Of a stretch of 8,519 nt of DNA, positions 1 to 8,371 are shown piece by piece; position 1 is the stretch's first letter; every line of letters starts with the position of its first letter. The translations under genes and the position numbers were made by a program. The notes beneath the pieces were generated by a model. It ran no database searches and was not told the DNA's origin. It saw nothing but the letters and a program-made list of their open reading frames with translations. Origin of the DNA: Chitinophagaceae bacterium (GTDB taxonomy: Bacteria > Bacteroidota > Bacteroidia > Chitinophagales > Chitinophagaceae); assembly GCA_030151745.1 (NCBI GenBank), contig JASLDA010000218.1, positions 1 through 8,519 on the forward strand. The letters are read 5' to 3'.

Positions 1-1
1 G

Positions 2-505
2 CCATTTGCCGCCGATCAGGCGCAGCTCATTCATGCCATTGTCGAAACGCCTAAAGGCAGCCGGAACAAGTATGCATTTCAGGAAGACTCGGGGCTCTAC
101 CTCTTGAAAAAGATACTCCCGGCCGGCACCGCCTTCCCCCTGGATTTCGGGTTCATCCCCGGCACCCGCGCAGCGGACGGCGATCCCCTCGACGTGCTCG
201 TCATAACGGAGCAAAGCAGCTACCCGGGCTGCCTGATGAAATGCCGTCCTATCGGCATCATCAAAGGCGAGCAGCGCCGGCACGGCGCCCGGAAGTACGT
301 CCGGAACGACCGGGTTCTGGCCGTCCCGGACGCAAGCGTCGACTTTGCGGAGCTGCGTAAGTTCTCGGATCTCAGCAGGGAGCTGCGCAGCGACCTGGCG
401 CATTTCTTCATGTATTATAATGAGATGGAAGGCGGAAACTACCGGTTGATCCGTACCGGGAGCGCCGCCGAAGCCTTGAGGACCATTAAATCAGCTATCC
501 TATGA
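2..505 (+). CDS. ppa: Inorganic pyrophosphatase, family I, 5'-partial
   Basis: Hydrolyses pyrophosphate to two phosphates in the cytoplasm, pulling biosynthetic reactions forward. The frame is open from base 2, and the residues before the TTG at 104 are family sequence (ETPKGSRNKY at 44-73), so the true start lies left of the window and TTG 104 is not it. About 167 residues are visible; the family is usually about 175-180, so little is missing. The metal-binding signature DGDPLDVLV (from 176) supplies the three conserved aspartates, followed by PGCLMKCRPIGII and, near the C-terminus, AHFFMYYNEMEGGNY. The glutamate and lysine equivalent to E. coli E20 and K29 are present (44-46 and 68-70). Several other E. 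coli active-site positions differ (see findings), in a pattern I recall from a bacterial subfamily with an RNDR motif. The stop overlaps the next start by ATGA, suggesting translational coupling. Confidence 0.9.
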   Translation, partial: PFAADQAQLIHAIVETPKGSRNKYAFQEDSGLYLLKKILPAGTAFPLDFGFIPGTRAADGDPLDVLVITEQSSYPGCLMKCRPIGIIKGEQRRHGARKYVRNDRVLAVPDASVDFAELRKFSDLSRELRSDLAHFFMYYNEMEGGNYRLIRTGSAAEALRTIKSAIL

Positions 506-996
506 ACGATCTGATCGAACGCCTTTTCGGCCATGACGATAAGCTCAGCGTGCTGCAGATGACGGACCGCGCGATCCTGGTGTTTTTTCTGACGATAATC
601 CTGATCCGCATCTCCGGCCGGCGCTCCTTCGGCATGAAGTCGGCCGTGGACAATACCATCGTGATCCTGCTTGGCGCCATTCTGAGCCGGGCGGTGGTCG
701 GCGCCTCGCCTTTCATCCCGACAATCGCCGCTTCCCTGGCTATCGTGCTGCTGCACCGCCTCTTTTCCTGGATAGCCCTGCGCTGGCCCCGGTTCGGGCA
801 ACTGCTGAAAGGCGGACCGATCCTGCTGGCCGATAACGGCAACATCGATCCCAAGGCAATGAGCCGGAGCCTGATCTCGAAGCACGATCTCGAAGAAGGC
901 ATCCGCGAGGCCGGCGGAAAGGACGGCATCCCCCCGGATCAGAAGGTCATCCTGGAGCGCAACGGACATATTAGCCTGAGCCGCGAATATCCTTGA
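502..996 (+). CDS. DUF421 / YetF-like membrane protein
   Basis: A 164-residue inner-membrane protein of the DUF421 family, whose biochemical role is not established. Three hydrophobic segments are visible at about residues 22-37, 50-66 and 70-92. The motif RISGRRSFGMKS lies between the first two, and DNTIVILLGAILSRAVVGAS runs through the second, both characteristic of Bacteroidota members. The soluble C-terminal part (about 98-164) has the family features: a small strand with KGGPILLADNGNID, a helix with KHDLEEGIRE, and a closing ILERNGHISLS strand. The length is normal for short family members. The ATG at 502 gives a standard N-terminus. The 4-bp overlap with the pyrophosphatase gene suggests the two are translated from one message; any functional link between them is only inferred. 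Confidence 0.88.
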   Translation: MNDLIERLFGHDDKLSVLQMTDRAILVFFLTIILIRISGRRSFGMKSAVDNTIVILLGAILSRAVVGASPFIPTIAASLAIVLLHRLFSWIALRWPRFGQLLKGGPILLADNGNIDPKAMSRSLISKHDLEEGIREAGGKDGIPPDQKVILERNGHISLSREYP

Positions 997-1029
997 TCCT
1001 CAGAGATGGTATGATTTTTAAGAAAGTCG

Positions 1030-1040
1030 TTAATGATTAA
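1030..1040. repeat. 11-bp AT-rich palindrome TTAAT-G-ATTAA
   Basis: A perfect inverted repeat of two 5-bp arms around one G, in the gap before tamB and about 34 bp upstream of its likely start. It contains the ATG of the possible leader ORF (1033-1035) and the in-frame TAA (1038-1040) that bounds the tamB frame. It could be an operator half-site pair, but it is short and may be chance in an AT-richer gap. Confidence 0.25.
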
Positions 1041-1077
1041 GGCTTTTGCATTCACACACAATACCTTTCAGCCTTGA
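1033..1077 (+). CDS. Possible 14-residue leader ORF upstream of tamB
   Basis: The ATG at 1033 opens a frame encoding MIKAFAFTHNTFQP that ends at TGA 1075-1077. That stop overlaps the TTG start of tamB (1074-1076) as TTGA, the same geometry as the ATGA overlap between the two upstream genes. A weak purine-rich stretch (AAGAAAG, 1020-1026) lies just before the ATG. No Shine-Dalgarno-like sequence is seen before the tamB TTG, so re-initiation after this ORF is a possible way to start tamB. The peptide resembles nothing I know and has no run of a single amino acid that would suggest attenuation. An ORF this short can easily arise by chance. Confidence 0.25.
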   Translation: MIKAFAFTHNTFQP

Positions 1078-4000
1078 ATAGAATCCTGCGCCGTACGCTG
1101 AAAATCCTGGGCTGGACCGTGGTCGGCATCATCCTGCTGCTGCTCCTCGTCGTTGTTCTCATCCAGGTTCCCGCCGTACAGCAGTTCGCCAAGGGCAAGG
1201 TGGTCGCTTTCCTGGAAAGCAAGCTGCAAACCCGCGTCGAGATCGGACGGCTCAGCATCGCGTTTCCCAAGAAAGTCGTGCTTGAGGATATCTACTTCGA
1301 AGATCAGCGGAAAGACACGCTCCTGGCCGGGCGCCGGCTGGCCGTCGATATCTCCATGTTCCGGCTCCTGAAGAGCGAGGTGGAGATAAACGATATCGAG
1401 CTGCAGGGCATCCGGGCCAATATATACCGCAAAGGCACGGACAGCTTCTTTAACTACGACTATATTATCAGGGCGTTCACCAGCCCGAAGGCGACGCCGA
1501 ACCCGGCCGATACCACGGGAGTGAAAATCAACATCCGTCACGTCGCTCTCAACGATATCACGGCCAGCTTCCGGGACGATCCTACCGGCTCGGACATGTA
1601 CGTATTCCTGGGCGAATTCGAAACGGATATCCGGCGTTTCGATCTGGATAAGATGGCCTTCGAGGTCCCCAGGTTCCGCCTGGAACGGGTCGTCGCGCGC
1701 CTCTACCAGCACAAGCCGCTGGTAGCGCCCAGGACGGAAGCCGCGGTGGCCGCCAACAATACCGGGGCTCCCCCCTTCGCCCTGAAGCTCGGCCAACTGA
1801 GCCTGAAGAGCATCGACCTGGACTTCGGGAACGATGTCAGTGCAATGACGGCACGAGTAAAGCTGGGCGAGCTGCTTGCCGAGCCCCGCAACCTTGACCT
1901 GCCGAAGCTGGAGATCGCCCTGAAAAGCCTGGTGCTCCGCAATACGGAGGCCGTCGTTGCGCTCGGCAATACACCGGCAGCGCACGAGGTCGAGACACAG
2001 GTGAACGCCAGCGCTTCGGCCCAGGTTCAGAATCCCTGGAAATTCGCGCTGGACCGGATCAGCCTGGAGAACGACCATATCAAATTCGACAACAACCAGC
2101 GGCCGAAGCTGAAGCGGGGCCTGGACTATGCGCATATGGACGTCTCGGGCCTGACCGTCGACGGCAGCAACCTGGAATTCTCGCCATCCGCGTATAGCGG
2201 CGATATCCGGCAGATCGCCCTGAAAGAACAGAGCGGCCTCGATCTGCGCGAGCTTCGCACGTCCTTCCTGTACACCGATCACGGCATACAGCTGAAGGAC
2301 CTGCTGCTGCGCACCGACAAGACGGTTATCCGCGACAATATAGAAGCCGCCTGGCCGAACATGAGCCTCGACCAGCTGGCAAAGCGCCCCGGCGACATCC
2401 TGCTGCGCATCAACCTGGCAAAGAACCAGATCGCGCTCAGCGACGTCCTGCTCTTCCTGCCGGATATGGCGAATCAGCCGCCGTTCTACAGGAACGAGAA
2501 TGCCGTGTTCGCGCTAAATACGCATATCGAAGGCAAGGTGAGCGACCTGAGCATCCCGGTCTTCGAGCTCAGCGGCATGCGCAATACCGTCGTCAATCTG
2601 CGGGGGCATGTCCGGGGACTCCCCGATCCGAACCGCAGCAGCTTCAATCTGACGCTCGTGAAGCTCAGCACCTCGCAGTCGGACCTGGCGAAGCTGATGC
2701 CTCCCGGCAGCCTGCCGCCGAGCATCCGCGTTCCCGAGACCATTGCAGCGGCGGGGAGCTTCAACGGAAGCATGAAAGACTTCCGCACGAACCTTGAATT
2801 GCGCAGCAGCCGCGGTTCCGCGGATATCATCGCCGCCATGCGCAATATGAGCAGCTACGACATCAACGCGGGCGTCGGCGCGCTCGATCTCGGCTATATT
2901 CTCAGGCAGGATACCCTGCTGGGACGCGTTACGGCAAAGCTCCGCGCCCGCGGCACCGGCTTCGATCCGAAGACCATGGTTGCAACCCTCTCGGGGCAGG
3001 TCTACGCCGCCGAGGTAAAAGGCTATAACTACCGCAATCTCGATCTGGACGCCCGCCTGAACCGCGGCGATATCGCGGCGAAAGCTGCAATGCACGACGA
3101 GAACATCAGCTTCAATCTGGACGCCGCGGCCGCCATGAAGGGCGATTATCCCGCCGTGAAGGCGAGCCTGCAGCTGGACAGCATCAACCTGCAGCGGCTG
3201 CATCTCTACGCCAGCGACCTGCGGATCCATGGAAACATCCAGGCCGATCTGCCGTCCACGAATCCGGACGATCTGCTGGGTACGGTGGATGTTTCAGACC
3301 TGATCGTCTTTAATGCCGGCCAGCGATACGCCGCCGGCGATACGATCCATATCACAGCCGCCAGGGACGAAGGCGGTCATCAGCTGAGCCTGGCCTCCGA
3401 GGCCTTGAGCCTGCAGCTGAAAGGCCAATACAAGCTCACTGAAATCGGCCAGGCGCTGCAGCACACCATCAACCGGTACTATACGATGCCGGGTTTCCGG
3501 GAAAAGGCATTTACTCCGCAGCAGTGGACCCTCGACGCCGTGGTCCATCCCTCTCCCCTGCTCTTCAGCTTCGTTCCCGAACTGCAGGGCACCGACAGCA
3601 TCAATGCGAGCGTAGCCTACAACAGCCAGGCGGAAGACCTGAAGCTCGCCCTGAATGCCCCGACCATCGTGTACGGGGCCAACCGCATCGACAGCATGCA
3701 GCTCCGGGCGGCCACCGGCGATAAGCTCGATTACGCTCTCAGCATGCGAAGCTTAAGCAGCGGGCAATTCGCGCTGAACCGCACCAGCATCGCCGGCAGC
3801 GTCGCGGACAACCAGGTGAGCACGGCTCTCGATGTGAAAGACGCCCGGGAGCGAAGCCGCTACCAGCTTGCCGCCAACCTTGGCGCAACGCCCGACGGCG
3901 GCTACCGCATCTCCCTCGCTCCCGGCCTGATGCTCGATTACGAGACCTGGAACGTCGGTGCCGGCAACTACATCCAGTACAGCACCGCCGGGCTGATCAT

Positions 4001-6056
4001 TCACAACTTCAGCATAGAAAACGGCGGGCAGTCGATTGCGGCAAACTCCCTTACGGAATCGCCCACGGCGCCCATCGACGTGCGCTTCACCAATTTCGAC
4101 ATCGCCACGATAAGCCGGATCGCGATGCAGGACTCGCTCCTGGCCGGCGGCCTGATCAACGGCAGCGCTCAGCTGCGCAACCCAACCGGAGCTCTGACGT
4201 TCACCTCGGACCTGCAGGTGAGCAACCTGAGCTATATGCAGGATACCATCGGCAATCTTAGCATGAAGGTGAACAATGAAACGGCGCAGACCCTCGCGGC
4301 CGACATCAGGCTCCTGGGCGACGGCAACGATATCCGCCTCAACGGCAGGTATATGCTGGCGGATAAATCCCTCGACATGAAGCTGGACCTGGCGAACGTA
4401 TCGCTGGGCACGATCAAACCTTTCACAGCCGGACAGCTCAACGATGCTTCCGGAAGCCTCCGCGGCAGCATGGCCGTAAGCGGCACGGTCGACAAGCCGA
4501 ATGTGAACGGCAGTATCCGCTTCGACAGCGCGTACGTCACCCCGACCCTGCTGGGAGAGCGTTTCGCACTGACCGATGAAGCCATCGATATAAATGCGAC
4601 CGGCATTCACTTCAATCGCTTCACCATCGTCGACAGCTCCAATAACAATGCGGTGATCGACGGGGATATCCTGACCAGCGATTTCAAGGACTACCGCTTC
4701 GCGCTGAACATTACCGCCGACAATTTCCAGGCGGTCAATGCACGCCGCGGTCCTAACAAGCCGTTCTACGGACGGCTGAACCTGGATACGAAGACCCGCA
4801 TCAACGGGTCCATGACCGCGCCGGATATCAATGCCTATGTGAAAATCAACAAGGGCACCGACTTCTCGTACGTGCTTCCGGCCAACGATCCCGAAATCCA
4901 GAGCAGGATGGGCGTGGTCGAGTTTGTCGATATGAGCGCTCCACAAGATGCCAGTGTATTCAACTATCCGCAGGATTCGATCACAAGGGCCGGCTCGCGA
5001 AACATGAATGTGACGGCGCAGATCCTGGCAGACAGCGCAGCGAACTTCCATATCGTCATCGACGAACGCAACGGGGACCAGATCAATATCCGCGGCGAGG
5101 CGGCGCTTGAAGCGGGAATAGACAAGAGCGGGAAGGTCAACCTCACCGGCACATACACCATGCAGGAAGGCTCTTATCTGCTTACGCTGAACTTTCTAAA
5201 GCGCCAGTTCTATATCAAGCCTGGCAGCACCATCACCTGGGATGGCGATCCGACGCAGGCAACGGTCGATATTACGGCGATCTATACGGCCAACACCGCG
5301 CCGATCGACCTGGTGGAACACCAGCTTGCCGGCCGCAGTCAGTACGAGATCAACCAATATAAGCAGCGGCTGCCCTTCAATGTGCTGCTCAATATGAAAG
5401 GCGAGCTGATGAAGCCCGTGATCAGCTTCGACATCGTGCTGCCGGAACGCGAGGCCAACAGGCTCAAGGATGTGGATGCTAAGCTGGCCCAGGTGCGGGC
5501 CGATGAAAGCGAGATGAACAAGCAGGTGTTCGCCCTGCTGCTGCTGGGACATTTCGTGGATGAAAACCCGCTGGAAAGCAACGGGACGCCGACCACGGCC
5601 GAGTCCTTCGCCCGGCAGAGCGCCAGCCGCATCCTTACAGACCAGCTGAACCGCCTGGCCGGGAACCTCATCCACGGCGTGGATGTCACCTTCGGCGTGA
5701 ACAGCGGGAACGACTATTCCACCGGGGAGCTCGCCCAGCGCACCGATCTGACGGTGGGCCTTTCCAAGCGCCTGCTGAACGACCGGCTAAAAGTGAATGT
5801 AGGCAGCAGCTTCGGCGTGGAAGGCCCTACGGCGCCTAACCAGCAGGCCTCCAATATCGCCGGCGACGTATCCCTCGACTACCAGTTAAGCAAGGACGGG
5901 CGCTATGTGCTCCGCGCTTATCGCCAGAACAATTACGAAGGCCTGGTCGAAGGACAGGTGATAGAGACCGGCGCCACCTTCATCTTCCGGATCGACTACG
6001 ACAGGTTCAACGAGTTTTTCCGCCGTCCTAAAAAAACAGCCAGGAAGATCAATTAG
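1074..6056 (+). CDS. tamB: Translocation/assembly module protein TamB
   Basis: A 1660-residue AsmA/TamB-type protein expected to bridge the periplasm from an inner-membrane anchor to an outer-membrane Omp85 partner. The family is linked to outer-membrane protein assembly and to phospholipid movement along a hydrophobic beta groove. Residues 1-11 are basic and about 12-30 form one membrane segment. An AsmA-like region follows (FLESKLQTRVEIGRLSIAF, then VEINDIELQGIRANIY near 101-117). The long middle is built of alternating beta-strand-like repeats. The C-terminal DUF490 region includes GTYTMQEGSYLLTLNF from residue 1359, YIKPGSTITWDGDP from 1380, and VFALLLLGHFV at 1485-1495, ending in strand-like GATFIFRIDYDRF. 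It is longer than E. coli TamB (about 1260 aa), as is common in Bacteroidota. The start is TTG 1074: the frame is closed by TAA at 1038, no ATG precedes the membrane segment, and this start gives a typical N-terminus. ATT 1050 is a less likely alternative. Confidence 0.92.
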   Translation: MNRILRRTLKILGWTVVGIILLLLLVVVLIQVPAVQQFAKGKVVAFLESKLQTRVEIGRLSIAFPKKVVLEDIYFEDQRKDTLLAGRRLAVDISMFRLLKSEVEINDIELQGIRANIYRKGTDSFFNYDYIIRAFTSPKATPNPADTTGVKINIRHVALNDITASFRDDPTGSDMYVFLGEFETDIRRFDLDKMAFEVPRFRLERVVARLYQHKPLVAPRTEAAVAANNTGAPPFALKLGQLSLKSIDLDFGNDVSAMTARVKLGELLAEPRNLDLPKLEIALKSLVLRNTEAVVALGNTPAAHEVETQVNASASAQVQNPWKFALDRISLENDHIKFDNNQRPKLKRGLDYAHMDVSGLTVDGSNLEFSPSAYSGDIRQIALKEQSGLDLRELRTSFLYTDHGIQLKDLLLRTDKTVIRDNIEAAWPNMSLDQLAKRPGDILLRINLAKNQIALSDVLLFLPDMANQPPFYRNENAVFALNTHIEGKVSDLSIPVFELSGMRNTVVNLRGHVRGLPDPNRSSFNLTLVKLSTSQSDLAKLMPPGSLPPSIRVPETIAAAGSFNGSMKDFRTNLELRSSRGSADIIAAMRNMSSYDINAGVGALDLGYILRQDTLLGRVTAKLRARGTGFDPKTMVATLSGQVYAAEVKGYNYRNLDLDARLNRGDIAAKAAMHDENISFNLDAAAAMKGDYPAVKASLQLDSINLQRLHLYASDLRIHGNIQADLPSTNPDDLLGTVDVSDLIVFNAGQRYAAGDTIHITAARDEGGHQLSLASEALSLQLKGQYKLTEIGQALQHTINRYYTMPGFREKAFTPQQWTLDAVVHPSPLLFSFVPELQGTDSINASVAYNSQAEDLKLALNAPTIVYGANRIDSMQLRAATGDKLDYALSMRSLSSGQFALNRTSIAGSVADNQVSTALDVKDARERSRYQLAANLGATPDGGYRISLAPGLMLDYETWNVGAGNYIQYSTAGLIIHNFSIENGGQSIAANSLTESPTAPIDVRFTNFDIATISRIAMQDSLLAGGLINGSAQLRNPTGALTFTSDLQVSNLSYMQDTIGNLSMKVNNETAQTLAADIRLLGDGNDIRLNGRYMLADKSLDMKLDLANVSLGTIKPFTAGQLNDASGSLRGSMAVSGTVDKPNVNGSIRFDSAYVTPTLLGERFALTDEAIDINATGIHFNRFTIVDSSNNNAVIDGDILTSDFKDYRFALNITADNFQAVNARRGPNKPFYGRLNLDTKTRINGSMTAPDINAYVKINKGTDFSYVLPANDPEIQSRMGVVEFVDMSAPQDASVFNYPQDSITRAGSRNMNVTAQILADSAANFHIVIDERNGDQINIRGEAALEAGIDKSGKVNLTGTYTMQEGSYLLTLNFLKRQFYIKPGSTITWDGDPTQATVDITAIYTANTAPIDLVEHQLAGRSQYEINQYKQRLPFNVLLNMKGELMKPVISFDIVLPEREANRLKDVDAKLAQVRADESEMNKQVFALLLLGHFVDENPLESNGTPTTAESFARQSASRILTDQLNRLAGNLIHGVDVTFGVNSGNDYSTGELAQRTDLTVGLSKRLLNDRLKVNVGSSFGVEGPTAPNQQASNIAGDVSLDYQLSKDGRYVLRAYRQNNYEGLVEGQVIETGATFIFRIDYDRFNEFFRRPKKTARKIN

Positions 6057-6060
6057 TATA

Positions 6061-8364
6061 ATGAAGTATTTCCTCCGTCCGATCATTTTCAGTCCCTTGC
6101 TCCTGCTTGGCGCCTGCAGCGTCACGAAGCATCTGCCTCCCGGCGAAACGCTGTATGCGGGTCCCAAGGTCACGATCAGCGGCCCGGGCAAGAAGGAAAA
6201 AAATGCGCTTGCTTCCGATCTGAGCTCGCTGGTACGTCCGCTTCCGAACAAAAGCCTGCTCGGCTTCCGGTACAAGGTCTGGTTCTACTACCTGGCCGGC
6301 GAGCCCAGGGGCAAAGGGCTTCGCAAATATATCCGCGAGAAGCTCGGCGAAGAGCCCGTGCTGGCATCCCAGGTAAATATCGAAAAGAACCGGCAGGTCC
6401 TGCAGAACCGGCTGGAGAATAAGGGCTATTTCCGAGCCCGCACCACGGCCGATACGGTCACCAAAGGCCGCATGACCACAGCCCGCTTCGACGCGAACAC
6501 AGGACCGCAGTACAAAATCAGGAACCTGAGCTGGCCTACGGACAGCAGCGAGGTAAGCCGGGAGATTCGCGCCGTTACCAAGCGCACCCTGCTCAAGCCC
6601 GGCGGCCCTTACGATCTGGACGTGATCAAAGCCGAGCGGACCCGCATCGACACCCGCCTCAAGAATCGTGGCTTCTACTTCTTCAATGGAGATTATATCA
6701 TCGATCAGGTAGACACAACGGTGGGCGAAAACCAGGTGGATATGTATCTCCGGATCAAGCCCGGCACTCCGCTCGCCGACCTGGGCATCTACCGCATCAA
6801 CGATATCTGGGTATACCCGACCTATTCCATAGAGAACGACTCTCTTCTCGGAGCCGCTCCCGCCGAGCCTTACAAGGATTTCTACGTCATCGACCCGGAC
6901 CATAAGTTCAAGCCCCGGACCTTCGAACGGATGCTGATCTTCGATAAAGGCGACCGTTACAGCCGCCGCGATCACAATCAGAGCCTTAACCGGCTGGTCA
7001 GTCTCGGCACGTTCAAGTTCGTAAAGGCGAAGTTCGAAGAGGTCGATACTCCCGGTAATTACCTCGATCCCTACTACTTTCTGACGCCTCTACCTGCCAA
7101 ATCCTATAAGCTGGAGCTGACCGGCCTGACCAAATCCAACAATGCGACCGGCTCCGAGCTGAGCGTCAACTGGACCCACCGTAATGCGTTCCGCGGTGCG
7201 GAGCAGCTGACAGCCGGCCTGTTCGGCGGCCTGGAAACCCAGGTTTACGGGGGCCAGTCGATCGCGATTACGCGATATGGCGTCGAAGGGAATCTATACT
7301 TTCCGAGAGTGCTGGCGCCGTTCCGCCTCAGCACCAAATCCGATTTCGTACCGCGGACCCGGATCAACCTGCGCTACGAGTTCTATAGCAGGAGCAATCA
7401 GTACACCCTGAACTCCTACGTCGGGTCCTACGGCTTTGTCTGGAAAACGAGGATCACCACCGAGCATCAGCTGAACATCCTGAACCTCAACTATGTTCAG
7501 CCGATAAATATCAAGCCTGAATTCCAGGTCGCGCTGGATACGGATATTACTCTCCGGCGCAGCATCGAGCCGCAGTTCATCCTGGGACCGAGCTATAATT
7601 TCAACTATAACTCGAACGCCCGTCCGAATGCGCGCCTGCACAACTTCTACTTCAATTTCAACTTTGAAGCTCCCGGGAATCTGCTTGCCTTGCTGACCGG
7701 CACCGAGTTCAACCGGGAGAAGCAGGGGACCGGGACTTTCCTGGGTACGCTGTTTTCCCAGTACGTGCGAGCGGAAGCCGACTTCCGGCATTATCTGCGC
7801 CTGGGCGACCAGAATCATAAGGCGAACATTCTTGCCACGCGATTTCTTGCCGGTTACGGGTTGCCTTTCGGGAACAGTCAGACACTGCCGTTTATCAAGG
7901 CCTTCTTCATCGGCGGCGTCAACGACCTGCGAGCCTTCCGGGCCCGGTCTCTGGGTCCCGGCCTGTATTACGTCCGCAACTCCATCACTGAGGGGCAACT
8001 GATTCCTGATCAACCCGGGGACATCAAGCTGCTGGCGAGCACGGAAGTGCGGGCAAAGCTCGTCTCCGTGCTTCACGGCGCCGTGTTTGTGGACGCCGGC
8101 AATATCTGGACGATCCATGAAGATCCGAGCCGCCCCGGCTCAAAGTTCGGCCCGGATTTCCTGAACCAGGTGGCTATCGGCGCAGGCGTTGGATTGCGCT
8201 TCGATATTTCGTTCCTGGTTGTCCGCGTGGACCTCGCGACGCCGATCCGGAAGCCTTATCTCAGCACCGGACCGGCATTTGTCTTTGATCAAATGGATTT
8301 CGGCAACCGGGACTGGCGCAGGGAGAATCTCATTCTGAATCTTGGGCTGGGCTATCCGTTCTAA
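6061..8364 (+). CDS. tamL: TamL, lipidated Omp85 (BamA/TamA-type) outer-membrane protein
   Basis: A 767-residue outer-membrane beta-barrel protein, the presumed partner of TamB; TamL replaces TamA in many Bacteroidota. The signal peptide ends in a lipobox LGAC with the lipidated cysteine at residue 19. The following residues (SVTK) lack the acidic stretch typical of Bacteroidota surface-export signals, so the lipid end probably stays periplasmic. POTRA-like units are suggested by three similar helices: NRQVLQNRLENKGYFRA (110-126), ERTRIDTRLKNRGFYFF (192-208) and NQSLNRLVSLGTFKFV (306-321). The barrel runs from about residue 350 to the end. GGVNDLRAFRARSLGPG starting at residue 618 corresponds to the conserved Omp85 loop-6 motif, with R624 as the likely key arginine. 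The protein ends in GLGYPF, a terminal-phenylalanine beta signal. The gene starts 4 bp after the tamB stop, so co-transcription is likely; AGGAAG (6042-6047) is 13 bp upstream of the ATG, rather far for a ribosome binding site. Confidence 0.93.
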   Translation: MKYFLRPIIFSPLLLLGACSVTKHLPPGETLYAGPKVTISGPGKKEKNALASDLSSLVRPLPNKSLLGFRYKVWFYYLAGEPRGKGLRKYIREKLGEEPVLASQVNIEKNRQVLQNRLENKGYFRARTTADTVTKGRMTTARFDANTGPQYKIRNLSWPTDSSEVSREIRAVTKRTLLKPGGPYDLDVIKAERTRIDTRLKNRGFYFFNGDYIIDQVDTTVGENQVDMYLRIKPGTPLADLGIYRINDIWVYPTYSIENDSLLGAAPAEPYKDFYVIDPDHKFKPRTFERMLIFDKGDRYSRRDHNQSLNRLVSLGTFKFVKAKFEEVDTPGNYLDPYYFLTPLPAKSYKLELTGLTKSNNATGSELSVNWTHRNAFRGAEQLTAGLFGGLETQVYGGQSIAITRYGVEGNLYFPRVLAPFRLSTKSDFVPRTRINLRYEFYSRSNQYTLNSYVGSYGFVWKTRITTEHQLNILNLNYVQPINIKPEFQVALDTDITLRRSIEPQFILGPSYNFNYNSNARPNARLHNFYFNFNFEAPGNLLALLTGTEFNREKQGTGTFLGTLFSQYVRAEADFRHYLRLGDQNHKANILATRFLAGYGLPFGNSQTLPFIKAFFIGGVNDLRAFRARSLGPGLYYVRNSITEGQLIPDQPGDIKLLASTEVRAKLVSVLHGAVFVDAGNIWTIHEDPSRPGSKFGPDFLNQVAIGAGVGLRFDISFLVVRVDLATPIRKPYLSTGPAFVFDQMDFGNRDWRRENLILNLGLGYPF

Positions 8365-8371
8365 CCTCTTC

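Noticed and set aside
104..505. TTG at 104 as the start of the pyrophosphatase
   Set aside because: Conserved family residues continue in frame upstream to base 2, so this TTG is an internal leucine codon.
993..1020. Bacteroidota-type promoter (TTG at 993 with TATGATTTTT at 1010) before tamB
   Set aside because: The spacer is about 14 bp instead of about 19-21, and the -7 element departs from TAnnTTTG.
1062..1069. TACCTTTC as a -7 element (TAnnTTTG) giving a near-leaderless tamB mRNA
   Set aside because: It matches seven of eight consensus bases, but the only upstream TTTG (1045-1048) leaves a 13-bp spacer, too short for a convincing promoter.
1068..2282. 404-codon open frame on the minus strand opposite tamB
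   Set aside because: Its translation has no recognisable family and the plus strand carries clear TamB sequence. Long antisense frames are expected from GC-rich codon use.
3753..5051. 432-codon open frame on the minus strand opposite tamB
   Set aside because: Same reasoning: the product is rich in V, H, R and D with no domain, and mirrors the codon bias of the real gene.
6049..6975. 308-codon open frame on the minus strand opposite tamL
   Set aside because: It is opposite the signal peptide and POTRA region of a convincing TamL, and nothing in its translation resembles a protein family.
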